NCBI GenBank assembly: GCA_027001815.1
Contig: JALTLT010000060.1
Location: 1 to 7,517 of the forward strand
Reading direction: 5' to 3'
Origin: Gammaproteobacteria bacterium
GTDB lineage: Bacteria > Pseudomonadota > Gammaproteobacteria > JALTLT01
Length of the DNA stretch: 7,517 nt
This document shows positions 1 through 6,884 of this stretch, piece after piece (position 1 is the first letter of the stretch; every line of letters begins with the position of its first letter). Both the position numbers and the translations under genes were made by a program. Below the pieces are notes generated by a model. That model was given only the letters and a program-made list of their open reading frames with translations, was not told where the DNA came from and ran no database searches.

Positions 1-773
1 TGGGGCTGGAGCCCTTCATGCGCGGAGAGATCCCCCCCGACGAGGCGGCCCTGCGCCTCTTCCTGCGCGGCTTCGTGCCGCTCTTCGGCGGCGCCGGTCT
101 GTTTCTCTGGATCGCCTGGCGGTTCGGCCGCCTCTACTGCGGCTGGCTCTGCCCGCACTTCTCGGTGGTGGAGACCATCAACGGCCTGCTGCGACGGGCG
201 ACCGGAAAGGTGAGCCTCTGGGACCGCAAGCCCCTGCCCCCCGAACTCCCCGACGGCCGGCGGATGGAACCCGATCGCCGCCTCTGGCCGGTGGTGATCG
301 CCGCCGTGCTCTTCTTCGCCTTCCTCTGGGCGGTGGTGTTGCTCACCTACCTGCTGCCACCGGCGGAGGTGTATGGCAACCTGCTGCGCGGCGAGCCGAC
401 GCGCAACCAGACCCTCTTTCTGACCGCCGGGACCCTCGTCCTGACCGTCGAGTTCATGTTTGCGCGCCACCTCTTCTGTCGCTTCGCCTGTGCCGTCGGT
501 GCCTTCCAGAGCATCGTCTGGATGGCCAACCGCAAGGCGATGGTGGTCTCCTTCGACCGCAGCCGGGCGGAGGCGTGCAAGGCGTGCAACAGCGCCTGCG
601 AAAACGCCTGTCCCATGCGGCTGAAACCGCGTGCCATCAAGCGGCGCATGTTCACCTGTACCCAGTGCACCCGCTGCATCGACGCCTGTACCACCTTCGA
701 GGAGCGGCGGGGAGAGACCACCCTGCTCACCTGGCGCCATGGCCAGGAGGCCCTCCAGGAGAGCGACCGCTGA
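1..773 (+). CDS. Membrane 4Fe-4S protein of the NapH/CcoG type, nor-cluster associated (5' end outside the window)
   Basis: The frame is open to the left edge and in-frame codons precede the first ATG at 18, so the true start probably lies upstream. Counting that Met as residue 1, about three membrane segments are visible (roughly 13-33, 88-112 and 131-150). A Cys-Pro motif of the NapH/CcoG/NosR kind lies at C41-G-W-L-C45-P-H, with a second Cys pair in the stretch FCRFACAVG. Two ferredoxin-like Cys clusters close the protein: C187, C190, C194, C198-Pro and C214, C217, C220, C224, enough for two 4Fe-4S clusters on the cytoplasmic face. Relatives take part in quinol-linked electron transfer (NapH, NosR) or metal-centre assembly (CcoG). 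The stop is one base before the norD start, so the two are co-transcribed. A role in supplying electrons or maturing nitric oxide reductase is inferred from context. CcoG proper is less likely, because no cco genes are seen and the C-terminal domain of CcoG is absent. Confidence 0.85.
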   Translation, partial: GLEPFMRGEIPPDEAALRLFLRGFVPLFGGAGLFLWIAWRFGRLYCGWLCPHFSVVETINGLLRRATGKVSLWDRKPLPPELPDGRRMEPDRRLWPVVIAAVLFFAFLWAVVLLTYLLPPAEVYGNLLRGEPTRNQTLFLTAGTLVLTVEFMFARHLFCRFACAVGAFQSIVWMANRKAMVVSFDRSRAEACKACNSACENACPMRLKPRAIKRRMFTCTQCTRCIDACTTFEERRGETTLLTWRHGQEALQESDR

Positions 774-774
774 A

Positions 775-2610
775 ATGGAAGAGTTCGTCGGCAAACTGTG
801 GCACCGTTTCATCACCCGGACCGCCGAGCGGCGCTTCCCCGAAGCGGTGGTCACGCTGCCGGAGATGCGGCGCAGCGTAGGAGTGATGTTCCGCGCCCTG
901 GGCGGGGACGGGGGAGCGAGGATCGAAAACGCCACTCGCACCGAATTCGGAGGCCGCCGCAGCCTGCTGCAGAAGATCGCCGGGACCCACACCCACGTGG
1001 AACTGGGATGGAGGGACCAGGAGGCACTCCATCTGCCGGAACGGATCGATCTGCTCCCCAGCCGGGAACTCAACCGCGATCTCTATCTCTGGCTCGCCGC
1101 CCTGGCCTCCGGAGACTCGACGGACACTGGCGAGGCGTGGCTCATCCACAACCAGCGACTCACCCTGCGCGTGATCGCCTGCTTCCCCGGCATGGCCAGC
1201 CGCTATCGACGGCTGGTGGAAGCCGTGCTCCCCTTGCGCCCCGATCCCGCCGCGCTCCCCGCCGAAGAGGCGGAGCGGGAACGCACCATCCGCCAGGCGC
1301 TGCAACGCCCCGGCAGCGTGGAGGGGATCCCGGACCTCCCCTCACCACCGGCTCCCGTCCTCCTCTGGCTCCACCCCACCCCGCCGGGCCGCGGCTGCCG
1401 GGCGCCGGCAGGCGCCCCGGTTCCCGCCGAGCAGCAGGGGGAGGTGCATCGCCCGGAAGAGGAGCGCCGCTACCGGGCCGAGGAGGTGGAGATGCCCGAC
1501 GGCAAGAAGGGGCTGGTGATGGATCGTTTCGAGAACATCTTCGGCTGGGCGGAGTTCATCAAGGTGGACCGGGCCACCGAAGAGGACGACGATCTCTCCG
1601 AGGCGGAACAGGCGGCGAAGGATCTCGATCACCTGAGCGTCGCCCGCGACCAGAAGGCATCGGCGAAGCGGATCCGGTTCGACCTCGACCTGCCCTCGGC
1701 GGAGAGCGACGATACCCCCCTGGGCGACGGCATTCTCGTGCCGGAGTGGGACTACCGCAAGGGCATCCTGCGCCCCGACCACTGCCGCATCCAGCCGATG
1801 ATCGCGACCGATGCCGAGCCGGTGCCACTTCCCCCGCATCTTCGCGCCGCGGCCCGGCGCATCCGCGCCCAGTTCGAGTCGTTGATGCCGACCCGTGTCT
1901 GGCACCGGGCCCAGCCGGAGGGCGGCGAAGTGGATCTGGAGGCCTATCTCGACTTCGTCACCGAGCGGGCTCTCGGCCATGCGCCGGCGGACTCGGGCCT
2001 CTACCGCGACTTTCGCGGTTCCCTGCGCGATCTCTCCTGCCTGTTGCTCGCCGACCTGTCGCTCTCCACCGACACCTGGGTGAGCAACGAGTCGCGGGTC
2101 ATCGACGTGATCCGGGACTCTCTCATGCTGTTCGCCGAGGCCTTGTCGGCCACCGGCGATCCCTTCGCCATCTACGGCTTCTCTTCGCGCCATCGCGACC
2201 ATGTCCGTTTCCACATCCTCAAGAACTTCCGCGAGCACCACTCGGACCGGGTACGCGGACGCATCCAGGTGATCCGCCCCGGCTTCTACACCCGCATGGG
2301 CGCCGCGATTCGCCAGGCGAGTTCGATCCTGGAGCGGGAACCTACCGGACAGAAACTGTTGCTTTTGATCACCGACGGAAAACCCAACGACCTCGATCAG
2401 TACGACGGACGTTACGGCATCGAGGACACTCGCATGGCGCTGATCGAGGCGCGCCAGAAAGGGTTGCAACCGTTCTGCGTAACGATCGACGACCGCGCCT
2501 CCGACTATCTCCCCCACCTGTTCGGCCCACAGGCCTACGTGGTGATCCGCAATCCCGAGGATCTGCCCCGCCAGCTTCCGCTCCTCTATGCCCGTTTGAC
2601 CGGTCACTGA
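775..2610 (+). CDS. norD: NorD, VWA-domain protein for nitric oxide reductase activation
   Basis: A 611-residue cytoplasmic protein, close to the usual NorD length. The start at ATG 775 is set by an AGGAGAG ribosome site at 757-763 and by the one-base gap to the preceding stop; the same frame is open further upstream but overlaps the preceding iron-sulfur gene. The C-terminal third (about residues 420-605) is a von Willebrand factor A domain with an intact metal-ion site: D427-L-S429-L-S431 (DxSxS), T506 in YTRMG, and T533-D534-G in TDGKPND. The middle section (about 210-400) is charged and low in complexity, as is common in NorD. NorD works with the MoxR-type AAA+ ATPase NorQ to insert or activate the non-haem iron of the NorCB nitric oxide reductase, which converts NO to N2O. 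NorQ and NorCB are not in the window and are expected to the left. No frameshift or missing motif was seen. Confidence 0.93.
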   Translation: MEEFVGKLWHRFITRTAERRFPEAVVTLPEMRRSVGVMFRALGGDGGARIENATRTEFGGRRSLLQKIAGTHTHVELGWRDQEALHLPERIDLLPSRELNRDLYLWLAALASGDSTDTGEAWLIHNQRLTLRVIACFPGMASRYRRLVEAVLPLRPDPAALPAEEAERERTIRQALQRPGSVEGIPDLPSPPAPVLLWLHPTPPGRGCRAPAGAPVPAEQQGEVHRPEEERRYRAEEVEMPDGKKGLVMDRFENIFGWAEFIKVDRATEEDDDLSEAEQAAKDLDHLSVARDQKASAKRIRFDLDLPSAESDDTPLGDGILVPEWDYRKGILRPDHCRIQPMIATDAEPVPLPPHLRAAARRIRAQFESLMPTRVWHRAQPEGGEVDLEAYLDFVTERALGHAPADSGLYRDFRGSLRDLSCLLLADLSLSTDTWVSNESRVIDVIRDSLMLFAEALSATGDPFAIYGFSSRHRDHVRFHILKNFREHHSDRVRGRIQVIRPGFYTRMGAAIRQASSILEREPTGQKLLLLITDGKPNDLDQYDGRYGIEDTRMALIEARQKGLQPFCVTIDDRASDYLPHLFGPQAYVVIRNPEDLPRQLPLLYARLTGH

Positions 2611-2699
2611 AAAACTCCGGAACACGGAGGGGGGAGAGCGCCACCTGCTCCATCCCGCATCGCGGCCCTTTCCATGACGACATGTCATCGAAAACGTAA
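2611..2699. other. Non-coding region after norD
   Basis: Short gap between the norD stop and the first repeat copy. A small 5-bp hairpin (CTCCG 2615-2619 with CGGAG 2625-2629) follows the stop but has no T-run, so it is not a convincing terminator. Transcription from the nor operon may instead be stopped by the hairpins of the repeat that follows. No gene is seen. Confidence 0.5.
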
Positions 2700-2860
2700 C
2701 AGGATGTAAAAAAAGACGTCCTGGCCTGTTTCAACGCCGGAAGCCGAAAATGCGATTTCCGGCTTCCTCACATTTTCAATGACTTGGCGTCATTGAAAAC
2801 GGCGGTGCATCCCTCCACCGCGACACAGGCTGCCGAAAAACGGTGTTTTTCAACAGCCTG
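2700..2860 (+). repeat. Hairpin-rich intergenic repeat, copy 1 (MITE-like)
   Basis: First of three direct copies of a roughly 160-bp element. It runs from CAGGATGT to CAACAGCCTG and contains a series of hairpins: GGAAGCCG with CGGCTTCC, TTTTCAATGAC with GTCATTGAAAA, GCGGTG with CACCGC, and a terminal CAGGC...GCCTG stem over the loop CGGTG (2841-2845). The left-end hairpin is decayed compared with copy 2 (an A-run replaces TTGAAAAA, and CTGTTTC replaces CTTTTTC). No transposase is encoded. Short ORFs crossing it are artefacts of the palindromes. It lies 89 bases after norD and may act as a transcription stop. Confidence 0.9.
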
Positions 2861-2978
2861 GCAAAGGAACGGCAAACCGCGCTTCCCGCTCCCGAGCCGC
2901 GGAAGAACATGGGCGGGCCCATTCGACATCCTGCCGGCCCCGGCCAGCCTCTCCTCCCCGCAAATACCTCTCCGCTAA
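2861..2978. other. 118-bp unique spacer between repeat copies 1 and 2
   Basis: Unique, GC-rich sequence between two tandemly oriented repeats. It has no convincing ORF, ribosome site, promoter or RNA gene. It may be original norD-nirS intergenic DNA left between two insertions. Confidence 0.45.
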
Positions 2979-3140
2979 CAGGATGTTGAAAAAGGCCGTC
3001 CTGGCCTTTTTCGACGCCGGAAGCCGAAAATGCGATTTCCGGCTTCCTCACGTTTTCAATGACTTGGCGTCATTGAAAACGGCGGTGCATCCCTGCACCG
3101 CGGCACAGGCTGTCGAAAAACGGTGTTTTTCAACAGCCTG
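2979..3140 (+). repeat. Hairpin-rich intergenic repeat, copy 2 (best preserved, MITE-like)
   Basis: The best preserved of the three copies. Terminal inverted repeats of 15 bp differ at one base: CAGGATGTTGAAAAA at 2979-2993 and TTTTTCAACAGCCTG at 3126-3140. Internal hairpins in order: GAAAAAGGCC 2988-2997 with GGCCTTTTTC 3003-3012; GGAAGCCG with CGGCTTCC; TTTTCAATGAC 3053-3063 with GTCATTGAAAA 3069-3079; GCGGTGCA with TGCACCGC; and CAGGCTGTCGAAAAA 3106-3120 with the right end. The A-stem-T hairpins at both ends resemble intrinsic terminators that could work in both directions. The right end is only 18 bases from the FNR-type box of the nirS promoter, so it may insulate nirS from norD transcription. 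Confidence 0.92.
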
Positions 3141-3158
3141 CTAGCAGTCGAATTTGAT

Positions 3159-3172
3159 TTGACCTGCATCAA
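3159..3172 (+). promoter_or_regulatory. FNR/DNR/NNR-type operator of nirS
   Basis: The sequence TTGAC-CTGC-ATCAA matches the FNR/DNR family consensus TTGAT-N4-ATCAA with one mismatch. Its centre (3165.5) is 41.5 bases upstream of the start point predicted from the -10 element at 3195-3200, which is the classical class II activation position. Low-oxygen and NO-responsive control of nirS by such a regulator (FNR, DNR or NNR; the sequence cannot tell them apart) is well established in denitrifiers. Confidence 0.82.
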
Positions 3173-3194
3173 GGCCACCGTAGACGAACGGGGC

Positions 3195-3200
3195 TTTACT
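3195..3200 (+). promoter_or_regulatory. Predicted -10 element of the nirS promoter
   Basis: TTTACT matches TATAAT at four of six positions and places the transcription start near 3207. No -35 hexamer is evident, as expected for a class II activator-dependent promoter in which the FNR-type box replaces it. The predicted start point lies after the upstream in-frame ATG codons at 3203 and 3206, which argues against their use. Confidence 0.6.
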
Positions 3201-3230
3201 TCATGATGTCGTACCAAAACTTCTTTTTTG

Positions 3231-3235
3231 GGAGG
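3231..3235 (+). promoter_or_regulatory. Ribosome binding site that fixes the nirS start
   Basis: GGAGG, within a longer purine run (3230-3238), lies nine bases before ATG 3245. The earlier in-frame ATG at 3203 has no comparable site and would put 14 residues in front of a normal signal peptide. Confidence 0.8.
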
Positions 3236-3244
3236 GAGTGGAAA

Positions 3245-4876
3245 ATGAGAATCCCCAGGATCGTCACCTCCGCAGCCGTGCTGACACTGATGTTGGCAAG
3301 TGGCAGCGGTGCATTTGCAGCAACCAAGAACCAGCCACCGAAACTCTCCGAGGCTGAGTTCGAAAAGGCCAAGACACTGTACTTCCAGCGTTGCGCAGGA
3401 TGTCACGGTGTACTGCGCAAGGGCGCCACCGGCAAGAACCTGGAGCCCAAGAACACGCTCAAGAAAGGCACCAAACGGCTGAGTCGCATCATCCAGCTCG
3501 GCACCGAAGGCGGCATGAACAACTTCGACGACGTGCTGACCAAGGAAGAGATCACCCTTCTGGCCAAGTACATCCAGCTCGAGCCGCCGGTTCCGCCGGA
3601 GATGCCGCTCGAGCTGATGAAGGAGCGGCGGAAGGTATACGTCGACCCCAAGGACTATCCCACCAAACCGTTGCATGGCCGCAACTGGAAGAACTTCTTC
3701 CTGGTCATCGAGCGTGACGTGGGCAAGGTGGCGGTGATCGACGGCGACAAGCACGAGATCGTCGCCCACATCGATACCGGCTATGCCGTGCACGTGATGA
3801 AGTCGGTGGAGCACTCCAAGGTCGCCAAGGCACGCGACATCGGCCGCTTCTGGTACACCATGGGGCGTGACGGCAAGCTGACCAAGATCGACCTCTGGCA
3901 GACGCCGGACAAGATGCGGGTGGCCGAGGTTCAGGTCGCCTACGACGCGCGTGACGTGGCGGTGTCCGGTGACGGAAAGTACATCATCGGTGGCGGTTAC
4001 TGGCCCCCCCATTTCGTGATCGTCGATGCCGTTACCATGGAGCCTCTCAAGGTGGTCTCCTCGCGCGGGGTCAACGTGGATGGCAAGTACGTCAACGAAT
4101 CTCGCGTCGCGGCCGTCTACAACACGCCCAATGCCCCCACCTGGCTGGTAGCGATGAAGGAACTCGGGCAGATGTGGCAGGTGGACTATAGCGATCTGGA
4201 CAACCTGCGCATCGAGCAGATCGATTCGGCCAAATTCCTGCATGACGGCTTCTTCGATCCCACCGGACGCTACTTTCAGATCGCGGCCAACGCCTCCAAC
4301 AAGATGGTGGTGGTGGACACCAAGGACCGCAAGCTCGAGGCGATGATCGACGTGGCCAAGCTGCCGCATCCCGGCCCGGGCGCCAACTGGGTCGATCCCA
4401 AGTGCGGTCCGGTGGGCGGCACCGTCCATCTTGGTGTTGGCCAGATCACCGTCTGGGGCAACGACCCGGCCAAGCATCCCAAGCAGGCCTGGAAGGTGTG
4501 CTACACGGTGGAGACCGACGGCCCCGGCGTCTTCATCCGCACCCATCCGAAGAGCCGCTACGTCTGGGCCGACCAGACCAAGCATCCGGAGCCCGAGGTA
4601 CAGCAGAGTATCCAGGTGCTCGACAAGAAGACCCGCAAGATCGTCAAGACCATCCAGGTCACCGACAAGCCCGGATATGCCGCTGTGCATATCGAGTTCA
4701 ACGCCGATGGCTCGGAGGTGTGGGTCTCCGTCTGGAACCGCAAGGACAGCAAGGAGCCCAATGGCGAGATCGTGGTCTACGACGCCAAGACCCTCAAGGA
4801 GAAGACCCGGATCAAGGGCCTCTACGCGCCGACCGGCAAGTTCAACGTCCACAACCGGATCGACCACGTCACCTGA
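3245..4876 (+). CDS. nirS: NirS, cytochrome cd1 nitrite reductase (NO-forming)
   Basis: A 543-residue precursor of the periplasmic enzyme that reduces nitrite to nitric oxide, the defining step of denitrification. A Sec signal peptide (basic MRIPR start, hydrophobic core, likely cleavage after A23-F-A25) is followed by a cytochrome c domain with C50-A-G-C53-H54. M91 in GTEGGMNNF is the likely second haem c ligand, at the position of Met88 in the Pseudomonas aeruginosa enzyme. The rest is the eight-bladed d1-haem propeller, with proximal H183 in TGYAVH and the two distal-pocket histidines H333 (FLHDG) and H375 (LPHPGPGAN), all conserved. The C-terminal TGKFNVHN is a family hallmark. The gene has its own FNR-type promoter and ends in a strong terminator. 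The d1-haem synthesis genes are not in the window, so they must lie to the right or elsewhere. No sign of inactivation. Confidence 0.98.
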   Translation: MRIPRIVTSAAVLTLMLASGSGAFAATKNQPPKLSEAEFEKAKTLYFQRCAGCHGVLRKGATGKNLEPKNTLKKGTKRLSRIIQLGTEGGMNNFDDVLTKEEITLLAKYIQLEPPVPPEMPLELMKERRKVYVDPKDYPTKPLHGRNWKNFFLVIERDVGKVAVIDGDKHEIVAHIDTGYAVHVMKSVEHSKVAKARDIGRFWYTMGRDGKLTKIDLWQTPDKMRVAEVQVAYDARDVAVSGDGKYIIGGGYWPPHFVIVDAVTMEPLKVVSSRGVNVDGKYVNESRVAAVYNTPNAPTWLVAMKELGQMWQVDYSDLDNLRIEQIDSAKFLHDGFFDPTGRYFQIAANASNKMVVVDTKDRKLEAMIDVAKLPHPGPGANWVDPKCGPVGGTVHLGVGQITVWGNDPAKHPKQAWKVCYTVETDGPGVFIRTHPKSRYVWADQTKHPEPEVQQSIQVLDKKTRKIVKTIQVTDKPGYAAVHIEFNADGSEVWVSVWNRKDSKEPNGEIVVYDAKTLKEKTRIKGLYAPTGKFNVHNRIDHVT

Positions 4877-4914
4877 TGACGGGTCCCGCAAGGACATGAA
4901 CTGTTGAAGGGCAC

Positions 4915-4952
4915 AAGGGGCGGGCATGAACATTCATGTCCGCCCCTTTTTT
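4915..4952 (+). terminator. Intrinsic terminator after nirS
   Basis: A 14-bp stem (GGGGCGGGCATGAA 4917-4930 with TTCATGTCCGCCCC 4933-4946, one G-T pair) over a CA loop, followed by six T (4947-4952) and preceded by AA that can extend the stem. It would end or strongly weaken nirS transcripts. It also overlaps the upstream ATG 4936 of the next reading frame, which supports the later start of that gene. Confidence 0.9.
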
Positions 4953-5022
4953 CGCCGGCACGGCCGCCGATTGCCCTGCGGAACTCCTCACTTTGCATCG
5001 ACTCAAGAACGAGACCCGATCC

Positions 5023-6690
5023 ATGGCCAGATACAGCAGACCCGGTTTGATGTCACGCAAGGTCCTCATGGGAACCACTCTGGGGGCGGCGCTGTTTTTC
5101 ATGATCGTCGGCGTGATCTTCTGGGGTGGCTTCAACACCGCGATGGAAGCGACCAACACCCTGGAATTCTGCGTCTCGTGCCACGAGATGGAAGAGAACG
5201 TCTATCAGGAATATACAAAGACCGTCCACTTCATAAACGGGGCGGGCGTACGCGCCGTCTGCTCCGATTGCCACGTACCGAAGGACTGGATCCACAAGGT
5301 GATCCGCAAGGTGCAGGCCTCCAACGAGGTGCTGCACAAGATCCTCGGCACCATCGACACACCCGAGAAGTTCAATGCCAAGCGGCTCGAACTGGCACGC
5401 CACGTCTGGGAGACCATGAAGGAGACCGACTCCCGCGAGTGCCGTAACTGCCACGACTTCACCACCATGGACCCGGAGAAGCAGAGGCCCCGTGCCCGCA
5501 AGCAGCATCTCAACGCCATGCGTGCGGGCAACACGTGTATCGACTGCCACAAGGGCATTGCCCACAACAAGGTTCACGACCAGCTCGAGGACGAGGAGCT
5601 GGATGCCATCTCCGCGCCCGATCCGGAACTGGCCATGTCGGAGCTGCCATCCCAGTGGGCGGCCTGGATCGAGAAGCAGGAGCAGGAGAAGGCCGCCAAG
5701 ATCGCCGCCGCCAAGGCCGCACCGTCTCCCGCGCCGGCACCCGCCTCCCCGGCGGAGGGGGGTTCCGCTGCTCCGGCCGGGGGGATGATCGACTGGAACG
5801 GCGTGCCCTCACGCACCATCACCCTCTTCTATCCGGGCCAGGCCTCCATGGAGTGGGTGCTGCGCGGCCGGGATCACGGCGGTGCCCGTCCCTTCAAGGC
5901 CGGCGACCGCTGCTTCGACTGCCACGACGAGGAGACGGCCGACATGGGCCAGAAGATCGTCACCGGCGAGAAGGCCGAACCCCAGCCGATTCCCGGCAAG
6001 CGTGGCAGCATCCCGGTGGAGGTGCAGGCGGCCCACGACGCGGAATACCTCTATCTCCGCTTCTCGTGGGAGGATGGCGAACACGCCCCGGTACCGTGGG
6101 TCGATGGCGGGAAGATGGATCCGGACAACCCGGTCAAGCTGGCCATGATGTTCGCCACGGACGAGGTGGAGTACGCCGACCGCGCCGGCTGCTGGGGCAC
6201 CTGTCACGCCGACCTCAACGGCATGCCCTTCCATCCGGAGGGAGAGAAGGTGACCAAGTACATCAAGGAGAGCCGGACCAGGATCGAGACCCGCGGCCGT
6301 GGCGGAAAGCCTCTGGGTGGCTGGGACAAGCGCAAGCCGGAGGAGGAGATCCAGGCCGAGTTCGGAGCGGGCCACTTCATGGATCTGGTGCGCTTCAAGA
6401 TCGGCGAACAGAGGGTTGAGGACGGGCATGTCCTCGCCGACCGGGTGATGGATGGCGGCGAGGGTGCCGAATTCCACGCCAGCCACAGCGCTGGCCGCTG
6501 GGTCGTGGAGATGAAGCGCAAGCTGAAGTCCGGCAAGCCAGGCGATATCGCCATCGAGCCGGGACAGCAATACAACTTCGGCTTCGCCATCCACGACGAC
6601 CACGCCAACGGCAGATGGCACCACGTCTCCCTGGGCTACCGCCTGGGGCTCGACGACCCGGAGGCGGAGATCAACGCGGTAGGACGCTGA
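5023..6690 (+). CDS. NapC/NirT-type tetrahaem cytochrome c fused to an ethylbenzene-dehydrogenase-like haem domain
   Basis: A 555-residue membrane-anchored multihaem cytochrome. ATG 5023 is chosen because 4936 lies inside the nirS terminator hairpin; ATG 5050 is also possible. A membrane anchor (residues 14-36) is followed by the NapC/NirT domain with four CxxCH sites: C50-V-S-C53-H54 (CxxCHxM, M56 a likely ligand as in NrfH-type proteins), C80/C83/H84, C140/C143/H144 and C172/C175/H176. An Ala/Pro/Lys linker (about 223-254) leads to a C-terminal domain (about 256-545) resembling the cytochrome c-552/DMSO-reductase-like haem-binding domain (EB_dh family). That domain carries C297-F-D-C300-H301, an unusual C390-W-G-T-C394-H395, and the family-like ending FAIHDDHANGRWHHVSLGYRLGL. 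NirT alone is only about 200 residues. The likely role is quinol oxidation and delivery of electrons into the periplasm, with NirS the obvious recipient by position. What the extra domain does is unknown. Confidence 0.9.
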   Translation: MARYSRPGLMSRKVLMGTTLGAALFFMIVGVIFWGGFNTAMEATNTLEFCVSCHEMEENVYQEYTKTVHFINGAGVRAVCSDCHVPKDWIHKVIRKVQASNEVLHKILGTIDTPEKFNAKRLELARHVWETMKETDSRECRNCHDFTTMDPEKQRPRARKQHLNAMRAGNTCIDCHKGIAHNKVHDQLEDEELDAISAPDPELAMSELPSQWAAWIEKQEQEKAAKIAAAKAAPSPAPAPASPAEGGSAAPAGGMIDWNGVPSRTITLFYPGQASMEWVLRGRDHGGARPFKAGDRCFDCHDEETADMGQKIVTGEKAEPQPIPGKRGSIPVEVQAAHDAEYLYLRFSWEDGEHAPVPWVDGGKMDPDNPVKLAMMFATDEVEYADRAGCWGTCHADLNGMPFHPEGEKVTKYIKESRTRIETRGRGGKPLGGWDKRKPEEEIQAEFGAGHFMDLVRFKIGEQRVEDGHVLADRVMDGGEGAEFHASHSAGRWVVEMKRKLKSGKPGDIAIEPGQQYNFGFAIHDDHANGRWHHVSLGYRLGLDDPEAEINAVGR

Positions 6691-6701
6691 TCTCCCTCGA
6701 C

Positions 6702-6737
6702 GGGGGTGGCGTGCCAGCCGGGCACGCCACCCCCTTT
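6702..6737 (+). terminator. Terminator hairpin after the fusion cytochrome
   Basis: A perfect 14-bp stem (GGGGGTGGCGTGCC 6702-6715 with GGCACGCCACCCCC 6721-6734) with a five-base loop, starting 11 bases after the stop. The T-run is short (TTT, then CCCTTCT), so termination may be less complete than after nirS. Confidence 0.8.
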
Positions 6738-6884
6738 CCCTTCTCGCCCTTTCCCTGCTTACGCACCATCCCCTCGTCGACTCCTCGTCGCACATCCCCT
6801 CGCCATGACACGCCGCGTGGGATTCGCGCACCCCGCAGCCCCACCGGGCACGGCACCGATCGTGACTTTCAGCTTGGAGTCCGA
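6738..6884. other. Non-coding region before repeat copy 3
   Basis: Pyrimidine-rich then GC-rich sequence with no convincing gene, ribosome site, FNR-type box or RNA gene. With repeat copy 3 and the leader of the next gene it makes up a 485-base gap. Confidence 0.45.

Noticed and set aside
1342..2688. 448-residue minus-strand frame across norD
   Set aside because: Antisense shadow produced by high GC codon use. norD in the plus frame has an intact VWA metal site and a good ribosome site.
798..2699. 633-residue plus-strand frame overlapping norD in another phase
   Set aside because: Arg/Pro/Gly-rich composition typical of an out-of-frame reading of GC-rich DNA, with no domain.
2776..3051. Small minus-strand ORFs sharing MRKPEIAFSASGVEKG near the repeats (also near 6759-6953)
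   Set aside because: The shared peptide is a translation of the repeat itself. The reading frames differ outside it and the sequence is explained by hairpins.
2700..3140. CRISPR array
   Set aside because: Only two neighbouring copies, each about 160 bp with a 118-bp spacer and internal hairpins. This does not fit CRISPR repeat or spacer sizes, and no cas genes are present.
3203..3244. Upstream in-frame ATG codons at 3203 and 3206 as the nirS start
   Set aside because: They lie at or before the predicted transcription start, lack a ribosome site and would spoil the signal peptide.
3056..4933. 625-residue open frame on the minus strand across nirS
   Set aside because: It is the antisense shadow of the unambiguous nirS gene. 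The translation is rich in His, Asp, Leu and Val with no recognisable domain, and its ends run into the repeat and the terminator.
4994..5010. Possible FNR-type box TTGCATCGACTCAA before the fusion cytochrome
   Set aside because: Three mismatches to the ten conserved positions, and too close to ATG 5023 to leave room for a promoter and ribosome site.
5809..6831. 340-residue minus-strand frame opposite the fusion cytochrome
   Set aside because: Overlaps a gene with six Cys-His haem motifs in the plus frame, and has no ribosome site or recognisable domain.
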